Positions 42,138 through 51,913 of a DNA stretch of 64,000 bases are shown one piece after another. The DNA comes from an uncultured Actinomycetes bacterium (GTDB lineage: Bacteria > Actinomycetota > Acidimicrobiia > Acidimicrobiales > Ilumatobacteraceae): NCBI GenBank assembly GCA_937927625.1, contig CALBSD010000128.1, positions 1 to 64,000 on the forward strand, in the 5' to 3' direction. Every line of letters starts with the position of its first letter. Position 1 is the first letter of the stretch. The position numbers were made by a program, and so were the translations under genes. The notes below the pieces were generated by a model. It was not told the origin of the DNA. It searched no databases and saw only the letters and a program-made list of their open reading frames with translations.

Positions 42138-43928
42138 ATGGCTGCAACCACTGGCAACACCCGATTGAAGCAATGGGTCAACGACTGGGCAGAAATTCTG
42201 CAACCAGAGTCGATCTATTGGTGCGACGGAACAGCTGAAGAGTACGAATCACTCTGTCAGTCACTTGTTGATGCAGGAACCTTTAAGAAGCTCGACGAAG
42301 CGAAGCGTCCAAACAGCTATTGGGCACACTCAGATCCGGGCGACGTTGCCCGCGTGGAAGACCGCACCTTCATTTGTTCAACAAAGAAGGAAGACGCAGG
42401 TCCGAACAACAACTGGCGCGAACCATCAGAGATGCGCGCTGAGATGAACTCGTTGTACAAGGGCGCCATGAAGGGCCGCACCATGTACGTCGTTCCTTTC
42501 TCTATGGGACCACTTGGCTCCCCCATCGCACACATTGGCGTGCAGCTCACCGATAGCGCATACGTTGCAGTCAGCATGCGCATCATGACTCGCATGGGCC
42601 AAGGCGCACTCGATGTTCTTGGTGACAACGAATGGGTTCCTTGTGTTCACTCCGTTGGTGATCCACTTGCAGCTGGTCAGACATCTTCGTCATGGCCTTG
42701 CAACCCCGACAACAAGTACATCGTTCACTTCCCAGAGACTCGCGAGATCTGGTCATACGGTTCGGGTTACGGCGGCAACGCTCTCTTGGGCAAGAAGTGT
42801 TTCGCACTTCGCATCGCGTCCGTCATGGCACGTGATGCAGGCTGGCTTGCAGAGCACATGCTCATCCTCAAACTCACCAACCCAGAAGGCGCATCGAAGT
42901 ACATCGCTGCAGCATTCCCATCAGCATGCGGCAAGACAAACCTCGCCATGCTCGTGCCAACGATCCCAGGCTGGAAGGCCGAGACAATCGGTGACGACAT
43001 TTGCTGGATGAAGTTCGGCGAAGATGGCCGTCTCTACGCAATCAACCCAGAAGCCGGATTCTTCGGCGTTGCACCTGGCACCGGTTACGACACCAACGCC
43101 AACGCAATGGAAACTCTCTGGGGCAACAGCATCTACACAAACACCGCACTCACTCCTGACGGTGACGTGTGGTGGGAAGGCATGAGCGACACTCCTCCAG
43201 CACGTGCAACCGACTGGAAGGGCAATGTGTGGACTCCAGAGTCCGAGGGCGCAGCCGCTCACCCGAACGCACGCTTCACCGCTCCTGCATCACAGTGCCC
43301 ATGCATTGCTCCTGAATGGGAAGACCCAGCAGGCGTTCCTATCTCGGCAATCCTCTTCGGTGGACGTCGTCGCACAACTGTTCCATTGGTGACAGAAGCA
43401 TTCGACTGGGACCACGGCGTGTTCCTTGGCAGCATCATGGCTTCCGAGACCACCGCTGCAGCAGCAGGTGCTGTTGGCAACCTTCGCTTCGACCCAATGG
43501 CCATGTTGCCATTCTGCGGTTACAATATGGCCGACTACTTCGGTCACTGGTTGAAGGTCGGCGCAGCAACCAAGAGTGAAAACCTTCCGAAGATTTTCTT
43601 CGTGAACTGGTTCCGTCGCGATGAAGATGGTCGCTTCCTCTGGCCGGGATACGGCGAGAACAGCCGTGTGCTCAAGTGGATCTTCGACCGTGTTGACGGC
43701 AAGGGTGCAGCAAACAAGACCAGCATTGGTTACTTGCCATCCCCTGCAGACATCGACACAAAGGGTCTTGAGATTGACTCTGCAGACCTCGATGCGCTCT
43801 TGGCAGTGGACACAGACGGCTGGAAGGCCGCAGTGCCACAGATTCGCGAGCACTACGCACAGTTCGGCGCAGCATTGCCCGCCAAGCTTGCGAAGTCTCT
43901 CGACGATCTTGCAGCATCGCTGAACTAA
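42138..43928 (+). CDS. pckG: Phosphoenolpyruvate carboxykinase (GTP)
   Basis: Converts oxaloacetate to PEP with GTP for gluconeogenesis, 596 residues. The GTP-type motifs [15 protein letters not shown] (kinase P-loop), [26 protein letters not shown] and [12 protein letters not shown] are present. GAGG lies 7 bases before the ATG at 42138; an upstream in-frame extension lacks a ribosome site. It is a single gene ended by a strong terminator. Confidence 0.97.
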   Translation: MAATTGNTRLKQWVNDWAEILQPESIYWCDGTAEEYESLCQSLVDAGTFKKLDEAKRPNSYWAHSDPGDVARVEDRTFICSTKKEDAGPNNNWREPSEMRAEMNSLYKGAMKGRTMYVVPFSMGPLGSPIAHIGVQLTDSAYVAVSMRIMTRMGQGALDVLGDNEWVPCVHSVGDPLAAGQTSSSWPCNPDNKYIVHFPETREIWSYGSGYGGNALLGKKCFALRIASVMARDAGWLAEHMLILKLTNPEGASKYIAAAFPSACGKTNLAMLVPTIPGWKAETIGDDICWMKFGEDGRLYAINPEAGFFGVAPGTGYDTNANAMETLWGNSIYTNTALTPDGDVWWEGMSDTPPARATDWKGNVWTPESEGAAAHPNARFTAPASQCPCIAPEWEDPAGVPISAILFGGRRRTTVPLVTEAFDWDHGVFLGSIMASETTAAAAGAVGNLRFDPMAMLPFCGYNMADYFGHWLKVGAATKSENLPKIFFVNWFRRDEDGRFLWPGYGENSRVLKWIFDRVDGKGAANKTSIGYLPSPADIDTKGLEIDSADLDALLAVDTDGWKAAVPQIREHYAQFGAALPAKLAKSLDDLAASLN

Positions 43929-43937
43929 GCACTTAAT

Positions 43938-43974
43938 AAAAAAGCCCCTCGCCATTTCGGCGAGGGGCTTTTTT
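43938..43974. terminator. Bidirectional terminator after pckG
   Basis: AAAAAAGCCCCTCGCC, loop ATTTC and GGCGAGGGGCTTTTTT form a 16-base stem with A/T runs on both sides, so it works in both directions: for pckG and for the leftward membrane gene ending at 43992. Confidence 0.95.
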
Positions 43975-43991
43975 ATTTATCGAATGAGAGA

Positions 43992-44363
43992 TCAGGCTTT
44001 GCCGACGAGCATGGCGCGGATGCCAAGGCCCATCAAGAAGAGTCCACCAAAGCCGTACAACAAGTACACGCGGCTCTTCAGTTGCAAGCGGTAGCTGTAA
44101 ATGATCGCAACAGTCATGATGGCAACGAAGCCATAGAACGCATGGAACGCGGGGAACTCGAGTTTCTGCTTGTTCACCATGGTCACACCCAGTGCAACTT
44201 GCACGAAGATCGTGAACTGAGCGATGCCGGTGTACCACCAGAGCGCACGTGTACGAAGCGGGGTCAACTTGTGCGCTGCCAATGCCCAGAGTCCGGCAAG
44301 ACCATTACTGATAATGGCCACCCAGGCCCAGGACTGGTGAATTTGAAGCAAGGTTGCGAGCAC
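43992..44363 (-). CDS. Four-helix integral membrane protein
   Basis: A 123-residue protein with four predicted membrane segments (about 11-29 WAWVAIISNGLAGLWALA; 43-60; 74-91; 101-116). The family is not recognised. Histidines at the first helix start and in the third (PAFHAFYGF) could bind a heme, but this is guesswork. GTG start at 44363, no ribosome site seen. It ends at the pckG terminator. It is not similar to the larger membrane protein at 58122. Confidence 0.7.
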   Translation of the reverse strand: MLATLLQIHQSWAWVAIISNGLAGLWALAAHKLTPLRTRALWWYTGIAQFTIFVQVALGVTMVNKQKLEFPAFHAFYGFVAIMTVAIIYSYRLQLKSRVYLLYGFGGLFLMGLGIRAMLVGKA

Positions 44364-44392
44364 GAAACGAATCTAGTCGGCGACGGCGCGAA

Positions 44393-44956
44393 TTATCGGA
44401 TGAGAGTGTCAGCTTCGCCGCCGGTTTCCACCAGCGTGAGCACACCATCGGTGATATCGAATGTTGTGACGGAACAATTGTCCAGGCTTGCGATCATGAC
44501 AGCGTCATTTGCAGTCGCAACGCCGATTACTGCATTGATTGCAACGAAGTGACTGAAGATAACGGTGTCTTCCTGAATCGAAGCGACGCGCGCAGCGATG
44601 TCATTGCGGTATTGCGCGTAGTGAGCACCAGAACGTTCTGCAACTTGTGTCCATGAACCAGCCATGGCCTCACGCAGCCATTCGCCTCGTTCTTCAACTG
44701 CGTAGCCCTCGGGCGAAGGAATCTCCCCCACCAATGGTTCAACAACCAGTTCCTTCTTCCACGCCGTTGCCAACGGGAATGCCGTTTGCTGACAACGCAA
44801 CAATGGGCTCGACAACACGGGCAATGGACCCAGCGATGACAGACGTGTCGCAACTGCAAGAGCTTGGCTTCGGCCTAACTCATCCAGCGCAGGGTCTGGA
44901 TCAACATTCCATCCTGCAGCAGCACGTCCATGACGCACCATGTAAACACGGGTCAT
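44393..44956 (-). CDS. Histidine phosphatase family protein
   Basis: A 187-residue member of the phosphoglycerate-mutase-like superfamily: catalytic RHGRAAAGW near residue 8, SSPLLRCQQTA and the second histidine in VIFSHFVAINA. The shortened tail suits a phosphatase rather than a glycolytic mutase. The substrate is unknown. It overlaps the PIG-L gene by 4 bases, in one transcript with it and the CoA enzymes. Confidence 0.88.
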   Translation of the reverse strand: MTRVYMVRHGRAAAGWNVDPDPALDELGRSQALAVATRLSSLGPLPVLSSPLLRCQQTAFPLATAWKKELVVEPLVGEIPSPEGYAVEERGEWLREAMAGSWTQVAERSGAHYAQYRNDIAARVASIQEDTVIFSHFVAINAVIGVATANDAVMIASLDNCSVTTFDITDGVLTLVETGGEADTLIR

Positions 44957-45753
44957 TCGAAGATCCAGCCGTCACGCATTGGGCTGTCATCTTTTGGATC
45001 AATGAACCACTCGAATCCGAATTGGTGTGCAAAACGTTCATCATCCATCGACAAGAAGAAACTTGAATCGGACAATTGGCTTGCATGACACTTCATCGCT
45101 GCGCGCTTCTGTGCTGCGTACTTCACCACATCAACTTTGAGATTGATCTCAGACTCCAATGAACCCATGGGGTTGCCATCATCCATGGGTCCGTCCGGAT
45201 CAAAACCTTCACGATCTGGCGGCAACATGCCAGCGTCACGCGCTGCCTGTAATCCACGACGTAGCTGATCGCGATTCATTGTTCCTTCAAGAACACGAAC
45301 ACTGGGGAACAACTCGGCGGCTCGATGGCCCACCTTGTGCACCATGATGTGGTCTGGGTGGCCGTAGCCGCCGTGCCAGTCGTATGTCGTGAGGACATCG
45401 GCGTTTTCTTCGCGAAGAACTTCCGCAAGTTTGTGACCGGCTTCATCAAGCGATGCGTTACAGAACGCGCCTGCATTCTCGTTCTGTTCCCACCCCGTCA
45501 TGCCGCTGTCTTCATATCCGAGGAATACGACGCGATGCACACCAAGAGCTTCTGCTGACGCAAGCGTCTCGTGATGACGGATGTTGACCAGAGTCTCCCC
45601 TGCCGGCATATCGGCGGGAACTTCGCCGTGGTCGCCATTCGTTGCGACAACAAGAACGACGCGATGACCTTCTGCCGATGCACGAGCAATCGTGCCGCCA
45701 GTACCGATGCATTCATCATCGGGGTGAGCGTGAAAACAAACGAGAGTTGACAT
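44953..45753 (-). CDS. PIG-L family deacetylase (MshB/Mca-like)
   Basis: A 266-residue zinc hydrolase that removes acetyl groups from N-acetylglucosaminyl compounds. HAHPDDE near residue 9 and HPDH near 131 are the metal-binding motifs. Relatives in actinobacteria work in mycothiol synthesis (MshB) or detoxification (Mca); the sequence does not separate these, and no other mycothiol gene is in the window. Its ATG follows directly on the racemase stop. Confidence 0.88.
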   Translation of the reverse strand: MSTLVCFHAHPDDECIGTGGTIARASAEGHRVVLVVATNGDHGEVPADMPAGETLVNIRHHETLASAEALGVHRVVFLGYEDSGMTGWEQNENAGAFCNASLDEAGHKLAEVLREENADVLTTYDWHGGYGHPDHIMVHKVGHRAAELFPSVRVLEGTMNRDQLRRGLQAARDAGMLPPDREGFDPDGPMDDGNPMGSLESEINLKVDVVKYAAQKRAAMKCHASQLSDSSFFLSMDDERFAHQFGFEWFIDPKDDSPMRDGWIFE

Positions 45754-46905
45754 TTATGCCTGCTTTGCTGCGCCGTTGGCGAGCAATGCATCGACGTTTG
45801 CAATACCCCATTCACGAAGCACTTCAGCAGTGTGCTGACCAGCGTGTGCCGATGGACGGTCCACGGTGGGCGTTGTACGCGAGAAGCGTGGTGCGGGAGC
45901 TGGCTGCATGTGGCCATTGATATTGATGAATGTCTGGCGCTCCACGTTGTGTGGGTGAGCCGCGGCTTCACTCATTGTGAGAACCGGTGCGAAGCACACA
46001 TCAGTTGCTTCCATGATCTCGCACCACTCATCACGAGTCTTCTGCTTCATCACTTCACGCAAGCGCTCTTTGAGATGCGGCCATTGTGACTGATCCATCT
46101 GCTTTGCGAACTCAGGATCACCAGCAAGACCGGTGAGCTCCAGAAGCAATGCATAGAACTGTGGCTCAATTGAGCCGAGCGAGACGTACTTGCCGTCCTT
46201 GCACTCGAACACGTCATAGAAGTGGGCACCAGTGTCAAGAAGATTCGTTCCAGGTGCATTCTCATTGAAGATGCCCATCGACTTGAACGACCAGAACATT
46301 GTCATCAACACTGCTGCACCATCAACCATGGCGGTGTCAACAACTTGACCCTTGCCGCTCTTTGATGCCTCAAGCAATGCGCACACAACGCCGTATGCGA
46401 GGAACATTCCACCGCCGCCAAAGTCGCCCACCATGTTGAGTGGAGGCAATGGCATTTCGTCCTTCCGAGCGAAGTGCGCAAGAGAACCAGACAACGAGAT
46501 GTAGTTGATGTCATGGCCTGCGGCCTGTGCATACATACCCTCTTGGCCCCATCCGGTCATACGACCAAAGACCAACCGTGGGTTACGTGCCTGACACACA
46601 TCAGGTCCAATGCCGAGACGTTCCATTACGCCTGGACGGAAACCTTCAATGAGAGCATCGGCCTTCTCTACTAACTGCAAGAGAGCTTCAACGCCTTCGG
46701 GGCTCTTGAGGTCGAGTGCGATGTTGCGGCGACCGCGCAACATGAGATCTCCTGCAGGAGTATCTGGCGCTGGGCCACGCACCGCTTGCGCACGATCAAC
46801 GCGAATAACTTCTGCGCCCATATCTGCAAGCAACATCGCAGCAAATGGACCAGGTCCGATTCCTGCGATTTCGATGATTTTGTATCCGCTCAGTGGACCA
46901 GCCAT
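45754..46905 (-). CDS. Alpha-methylacyl-CoA racemase (CaiB/BaiF family)
   Basis: A 383-residue class III CoA-transferase-fold enzyme. GPFAAMLLADMGAEVIRVDR starts the fold, GHDINYISLSG carries the catalytic His and MVGDFGGGGM the catalytic Asp, and IEPQFY the Glu, matching the His/Asp/Glu set of MCR and human AMACR. It would epimerise 2-methyl branched acyl-CoA for beta-oxidation. With the alpha/beta hydrolase, PIG-L and phosphatase genes it forms a leftward unit. Confidence 0.92.
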   Translation of the reverse strand: MAGPLSGYKIIEIAGIGPGPFAAMLLADMGAEVIRVDRAQAVRGPAPDTPAGDLMLRGRRNIALDLKSPEGVEALLQLVEKADALIEGFRPGVMERLGIGPDVCQARNPRLVFGRMTGWGQEGMYAQAAGHDINYISLSGSLAHFARKDEMPLPPLNMVGDFGGGGMFLAYGVVCALLEASKSGKGQVVDTAMVDGAAVLMTMFWSFKSMGIFNENAPGTNLLDTGAHFYDVFECKDGKYVSLGSIEPQFYALLLELTGLAGDPEFAKQMDQSQWPHLKERLREVMKQKTRDEWCEIMEATDVCFAPVLTMSEAAAHPHNVERQTFININGHMQPAPAPRFSRTTPTVDRPSAHAGQHTAEVLREWGIANVDALLANGAAKQA

Positions 46906-46938
46906 GACGTTTCCTTTATATGAAATTGAAGAGATGAA

Positions 46939-47826
46939 TTACTTCTGCGCGCGACGTGCGTGCGAGGTGATGCTGTCCACGAACAATGGCCAGAGTGGCT
47001 TTGGAACATCGTGTCCCATGTCGGCGACAAACATGAATGTTGAGCCAGGAACAAGTTCCGCAGTGCGCTCGCCACCCGATGGTGTGAGCAATGTGTCATC
47101 GCGACCATGGATAACAAGGGTGGGCACGTTCAACTGACGCAATGCGTCGCTGCGATCACCCGATGCATAAATGGCAGCCAGTTGGCGATGTGCACCTTCG
47201 GGATAGAAACTGCGGTCGTATTCACGAGCGGCGCGTTCTTTCGCTTCTTGCAAATCAAAGTGCTTCTTTGAGCACCAGACAGCCCACGTCGATGCGCTCT
47301 CGATGTATTCAGCACGATCAGCTGATGGCTCAGCAAGCAACGCAGCCATTGCTTCTTCAGTTGGTGAACCGTATGCAAGGTCGCCAGGCACCGACATGAT
47401 GGAGGTGAGGCTCTGTACGCGGTGTGGATGGTCAATCGCGACAGTCTGTGCGATCATGCCGCCCATCGATGCGCCAATGACGTGCGCCTTTTCGATTCCG
47501 AGATGATCTAGAACACCGATGGCATCGTTCGCCATGTCATGCAATGTGTATGGCACTTCCACAGTGATGGTGTCACCCATCATTGCTTCCATGGTGACTT
47601 TTCCTGTATCAACCATGACACCGTCATGCTTGTGAGACAAACCACAGTCGCGGTTGTCAAAACGAACAACATGGAAACCTGCATCGGCGAAGAGATTCAA
47701 AAAGTCTTCGTGCCAAGCGGTCATCTGGGCGGTGAAACCCATGATCCAGATAAGGGTGGGGTTTTTCGCATCACCGCGGGTGTCGTATTCGATATTGATG
47801 CCATTCGGCAATGTCAATTGAGCCAT
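46939..47826 (-). CDS. Alpha/beta hydrolase
   Basis: A 295-residue alpha/beta-hydrolase-fold esterase-like enzyme. The nucleophile elbow is GASMGG, the acid is in VIHGRDD, and the histidine in DMGHD; the oxyanion region is WIMGFT. The cap region (about 140-200) is of medium size. The substrate is unknown; neighbours suggest lipid or side-chain degradation. It lies 33 bases upstream of the racemase gene. Confidence 0.9.
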   Translation of the reverse strand: MAQLTLPNGINIEYDTRGDAKNPTLIWIMGFTAQMTAWHEDFLNLFADAGFHVVRFDNRDCGLSHKHDGVMVDTGKVTMEAMMGDTITVEVPYTLHDMANDAIGVLDHLGIEKAHVIGASMGGMIAQTVAIDHPHRVQSLTSIMSVPGDLAYGSPTEEAMAALLAEPSADRAEYIESASTWAVWCSKKHFDLQEAKERAAREYDRSFYPEGAHRQLAAIYASGDRSDALRQLNVPTLVIHGRDDTLLTPSGGERTAELVPGSTFMFVADMGHDVPKPLWPLFVDSITSHARRAQK

Positions 47827-47873
47827 TCGCTCATTCTCTCAGGTGATGACACCCTCAGAGCAAGTGGGGTGAA

Positions 47874-48488
47874 TTAGTCGAGAAGGCGGCGCTTTTGCGC
47901 CTCAAATTCCTCATCCGTAATGGTTCCGCGGTCTCGCAGGGCCTCAAGCCGTTCGAGTTCTCGAGCCACCCCAGAGAAGGACGGCGCCCCCTCAAATTCC
48001 CCATTCCCACGGAAGCGATGAATTGAGTCGTGGATGATCTTTTGGACTTCTTCGGGACGGCTCACGTACGGGATGACCTGTTTGCTGTCCTGCCCACCGG
48101 ACTCAATCACGATCTTGCCGACACCAATGAGGCGCTCAAAAATGGACTGGGTGAAGTTCACGTTGTCGACGCTGCGCACCGGGATTTCCACCCCACTGCG
48201 CGCCACCACTCCTTGACGGTCAATGAGTCGTTGGTTCGTCACAACGAAATATGTTGTGCGCCACTTCACGACCTGCACCACGCACAATGCGGCCGAGACG
48301 ATGATGGTGGCAACACCGAGATACTTCACTGCATTTTCAAGAAACCCACTGGTTTTCCCGAGCAGGAAAATCGTGACAATCATCGACCCAGCAAGAAAGA
48401 GAGCTGACGGCCCGTAGAACCACCAGTGCGGATGGACGTCCAGCATCATCTGTTCGCCGTCATTCAGGTTCTTCGTCGGGAAGGGCAT
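47874..48488 (-). CDS. Bacterial PH-domain membrane protein with C-terminal SHOCT
   Basis: A 204-residue protein: two membrane segments (about 24-42 and 55-75), a bPH2 domain (about 75-160, FVVTNQRLIDRQGVVARSGVEI) and a SHOCT motif at the end (LERLEALRDRGTITDEEFEAQKRRLL). SHOCT is usually an oligomerisation or contact motif. Such proteins occur singly or in pairs; function unknown. It diverges from the uvrD-like gene with 34 bases between starts. Confidence 0.85.
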   Translation of the reverse strand: MPFPTKNLNDGEQMMLDVHPHWWFYGPSALFLAGSMIVTIFLLGKTSGFLENAVKYLGVATIIVSAALCVVQVVKWRTTYFVVTNQRLIDRQGVVARSGVEIPVRSVDNVNFTQSIFERLIGVGKIVIESGGQDSKQVIPYVSRPEEVQKIIHDSIHRFRGNGEFEGAPSFSGVARELERLEALRDRGTITDEEFEAQKRRLLD

Positions 48489-48522
48489 GGGAAGAACCGT
48501 AGCAACCGCCTAGTTTCAAGGG

Positions 48523-50439
48523 GTGCGTTTCACCGGCTCCGACCAACCGAATCAGGCTCCGACACCTGACTCCGTGCTGGCAGGACTCGACCCGGACCAA
48601 CGCGCCGCAGTGACAGCCCCCATCGGAATTGTGGTGGTGCGTGCCGGTGCTGGCTCGGGCAAGACAACAGTGCTCACCCGTCGCATTGCATGGCGTGCCC
48701 TCAACGACACTGCAGACATCGAACGCACACTTGCAATCACCTTCACGCGTCAGGCTGCAACTGAGATGCGCGCTCGCCTTGCACAGTTCGACCTTGAAGG
48801 ACGCCCGACAATTGGCACCTTTCACGCTGTTGCGCGTCGCATCATGTTGCAGCACTACGAAGACAAAGGCCGTCGCGCACCCGTCATCATCAACAACCGC
48901 TCATCTGTGATGTCCACCTGCATGGGAGATGACGCGCGCCGTGGCGGAGTGAATGACGTGCTCAATGCAATCGACTGGGCACACTCTCGCATGCTTGGTC
49001 CAGCAGACGCCGCAAAAGCATTAGCTGCCGCCGGACAAAACGTTCCGCTCGGCGAGAAACGCTTCACTGAAGTATTTGATGCATACGAGAAAGCAAAGAA
49101 GAAACGCGGCGCTGTCGACCTCAACGATTTCCTGACCTACGTTGTGAACGAATCTGCTCGCGACCCGCGCTTTACCGAATCAATTCGATTCCAGTATCGA
49201 CATATTTCTGTTGACGAAGCCCAAGACATGAACCCGTTGCAGTACGCCTTCTTGAAGGTCGTGACGGCAACGCAGCCAGACCTCTTCCTCGTTGGTGATC
49301 CCAACCAGGCGATCTTCGGATTCAACGGCGCAGACAAAACCCTGTTTGACACGCTGCCCTCAATGAACGGCACTGCACACGTTGTATCGCTTCCATCGAA
49401 CTACCGATGCACACCTGAAATTGTGCGCATGGCTGTCAACACCCTCGCAACAGATGGACAGATTGCCGATGCAGAGTCGAAGCGTTCTATCGGTACACCA
49501 GTTCTTTTGCAGCGTTGTTCCACTGAGTCAGATGAGACTGCATTCATCACCAAGAGCGTGTTGCGGGCAAAGAGTGGCCGATCATGGAACGACATTGCAG
49601 TTCTGGTCCGCGTGAATGCTGTTGCCGATGAAGTGCGTGAAGCCTTGTCAAAGGTTGGCGTACCAATTCGATCATCCCGACGCGGTGGCGCATGGGCACG
49701 TGCAGTTGCTGCTGCGACAGACCTCACGGGTCGTGAATCACTCGCAGCGTGGGCTGCAGACATTCTCGATACCGGCGAATACGAACCAGAGGACGTTGAC
49801 TTCATCGTCGCTGGATTCGTTCGCCAATTTCTCGACGACAATAGAGTGGGCACGGTCGATGGGCGAACCTTTGGTTCGTGGCTTGCAACATCTGCAGACC
49901 TTGCGGAATCCGATGGTGTTGAAGTTCTCACCTTCCACGCTGCGAAGGGTCGTGAATGGTCGTATGTCATCGTTGCCGGCACCGAAAAGGGCCTTTTGCC
50001 CCATCGTGGAGCGCGTGGCACCGCAGCACGCAGCGAAGAGGCACGACTTGCCTACGTTGCCCTCACACGCGCAGCTGATGAGTTGGTTGTGACATGGACA
50101 GATTCTCGCAACGGCAAAGCAAGCGGCCCATCGCCTTTTCTGCCCACCGTGACATCAGAGAAGCCCACCTTTGATCCACCACCAGAAGAACTTCGACGCC
50201 GCGCACGCGCACACACCATGGGCAACCCTGTGCAGAATGCGATTGAGGAATGGCGCCGTGACGCCGCACGGCTCGCACGAGTGGAACCGCATGCAATTCT
50301 CTCGACTCGCAGTATTCGCATGATGGTGCGCGAAGTCCCAACATCAATCGAAGACATTGCGAGAATGTCAGATCAAGTGTTTGCTCGCCGACATGGCACG
50401 GTATTACTCGAAGTGATTACTCAGGCTGCTGAGCGCTGA
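48523..50439 (+). CDS. UvrD/PcrA-type DNA helicase
   Basis: A 638-residue SF1 helicase. Q-motif region LDPDQRAAVTAP, Walker A GAGSGKTTVLTRR, motif II VDEAQDMNPLQ, NYRCTPEIV, FHAAKGREW, VALTRAADEL are all present. The C-terminal tail is basic and lacks a nuclease domain, so it is a UvrD-like rather than an AddA/RecB protein. GTG 48523 has TAGTTT 6 bases before it and AAGGGG before the start. Its 3' end overlaps the thioesterase gene on the other strand by 23 bases. Confidence 0.95.
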   Translation: MRFTGSDQPNQAPTPDSVLAGLDPDQRAAVTAPIGIVVVRAGAGSGKTTVLTRRIAWRALNDTADIERTLAITFTRQAATEMRARLAQFDLEGRPTIGTFHAVARRIMLQHYEDKGRRAPVIINNRSSVMSTCMGDDARRGGVNDVLNAIDWAHSRMLGPADAAKALAAAGQNVPLGEKRFTEVFDAYEKAKKKRGAVDLNDFLTYVVNESARDPRFTESIRFQYRHISVDEAQDMNPLQYAFLKVVTATQPDLFLVGDPNQAIFGFNGADKTLFDTLPSMNGTAHVVSLPSNYRCTPEIVRMAVNTLATDGQIADAESKRSIGTPVLLQRCSTESDETAFITKSVLRAKSGRSWNDIAVLVRVNAVADEVREALSKVGVPIRSSRRGGAWARAVAAATDLTGRESLAAWAADILDTGEYEPEDVDFIVAGFVRQFLDDNRVGTVDGRTFGSWLATSADLAESDGVEVLTFHAAKGREWSYVIVAGTEKGLLPHRGARGTAARSEEARLAYVALTRAADELVVTWTDSRNGKASGPSPFLPTVTSEKPTFDPPPEELRRRARAHTMGNPVQNAIEEWRRDAARLARVEPHAILSTRSIRMMVREVPTSIEDIARMSDQVFARRHGTVLLEVITQAAER

Positions 50440-51097
50440 GGTCTCTGCCTTTGCGCAGCAAGTCCATCATCTCTGGTGGCATCGACAAGAACAACACTTC
50501 TGCTTCTGCGCAAAGAGTCTCTCCGTTGTGCGCAGTTCCCTTTGTAAAGATCTTGCGTCCGTCAACTCGTTCTACCCAACCACGGAAATTGATGGTGGTG
50601 TGCAGCGGCATCGGGGAACGATAGGTAATCGAAAGTTTGCCCGTCATGCCTGGGCGACCTGTGAGTGACTGGGCCATTCCCAACACTTCATCAAACGCTG
50701 CGGCAATGAATCCACCATGGCAGTGCCCCGGCGGACCTTCGTACGGTTCCGTGAACACCACGTCGCCAGTGATTGCTCCGAATTCGCCCACGGATTCATC
50801 GCGTCCCATTTCCATCGGCATCGACAGTGGATTCATCATTCCGTAGAACGGGCTGCGATCAGAGAAATGCGATTCGGATGCGGCACTTCCGGGCACTGCG
50901 TCGACCGACAAGCGATCTATTGCACGCTCGACTTCAGAAATCGCTGCATCAATGTCTGCCACTTCTGCGGTTGACATGAAAGATGTATAAATCAATTCAC
51001 GCATCCGCCCTGCAAGACGAATACGTGCAAGATCAGCGTCGCTTAGTTCTGCATTTCTTTCGTGAAACGAAGGGAAAGAGACTGCGTCCCCACTCAT
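50417..51097 (-). CDS. Hotdog-fold thioesterase (PaaI/THEM4-like)
   Basis: A 226-residue protein with an N-terminal helical part (about 1-90) and a hotdog domain (about 110-215: EGPPGHCHGGFIAAAFDEVLG, LSITYRSPMPLHTTINFRGW). The HGGF motif with a following Asp/Glu is typical of PaaI/THEM4 thioesterases, which split acyl-CoA. The substrate is unknown. It starts at the stop of xth and is convergent with the helicase, overlapping it by 23 bases. Confidence 0.88.
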   Translation of the reverse strand: MSGDAVSFPSFHERNAELSDADLARIRLAGRMRELIYTSFMSTAEVADIDAAISEVERAIDRLSVDAVPGSAASESHFSDRSPFYGMMNPLSMPMEMGRDESVGEFGAITGDVVFTEPYEGPPGHCHGGFIAAAFDEVLGMAQSLTGRPGMTGKLSITYRSPMPLHTTINFRGWVERVDGRKIFTKGTAHNGETLCAEAEVLFLSMPPEMMDLLRKGRDLSAQQPE

Positions 51098-51870
51098 CAG
51101 TCATCCACCCGAATCAGAACGGGAGCATGATCGCTGGGTGATTCACCTTTGCGGGCATTGCGATCAATCGCCATCCAGGTTGTACGTTCGTCCACCGATT
51201 TGGACACGAGGTGATAGTCAATACGCATGCCATGACCTTTATGGAAACTGCCACCTCGATAATCCCACCAGGAATACAAGCCATCATCGTCATAGAAGCG
51301 ACGGAAACAATCGGTCAGACCAAAATCCATCACGTTTGCAAGTGCTGCCCTTTCAGGCGCACTGACGTGCGTTGCATTCTCAAACTGCTTCACGTCCCAC
51401 ACATCGCGATCTTCGGGAGCAATGTTGAAGTCGCCGCACACGAGAACATCTTCTTCAGGAGAGCTGGTTGCATCGAGGTGCTGACGCAAACGACCGAGCC
51501 ACGACAACTTGTATTGGTAATGGTCATGGTCAAGTTCACGCCCATTGGGCACATAGCAACAACTGATCTTGATACCACCGCATGTTGCAGTGATGATGCG
51601 AGCTTCCTCGTCTTGCTCGATACCCGGGGCGAAGTTCTGCATCACGTTTTCAAGGCCCACTTTGGAGATGATGGCGACACCATTCCATTGTCCTTGACCA
51701 AAATGAGCGCTCTCATATCCGAGCGCGGCGATTGCCTCAGTTGGAAACAGATCTTGCTTCAGTTTTGTCTCTTGCATGCACAACACATCGGGCTGCACTT
51801 CTTGCAACCACGCTTCCACGCGAGGCAATCGAGCCTTGAGAGAGTTGACGTTCCAGGTAGCGATGAGCAC
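51097..51870 (-). CDS. xth: Exodeoxyribonuclease III (AP endonuclease)
   Basis: Repairs abasic sites and removes 3' blocks. The 257 residues match the ExoIII/APE family: MLIATWNVNSLKARL, the metal Glu in CMQETKL, the triad GDFNIAPED, and GMRIDYHLVS plus the final SDHAPV. GTG start at 51870 with 43 bases to the NYN gene upstream. Confidence 0.96.
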   Translation of the reverse strand: MLIATWNVNSLKARLPRVEAWLQEVQPDVLCMQETKLKQDLFPTEAIAALGYESAHFGQGQWNGVAIISKVGLENVMQNFAPGIEQDEEARIITATCGGIKISCCYVPNGRELDHDHYQYKLSWLGRLRQHLDATSSPEEDVLVCGDFNIAPEDRDVWDVKQFENATHVSAPERAALANVMDFGLTDCFRRFYDDDGLYSWWDYRGGSFHKGHGMRIDYHLVSKSVDERTTWMAIDRNARKGESPSDHAPVLIRVDD

Positions 51871-51913
51871 GTCACGACGGTAGTTCGCTTTGGTTCCCTA
51901 GTAGGAACTGAGA

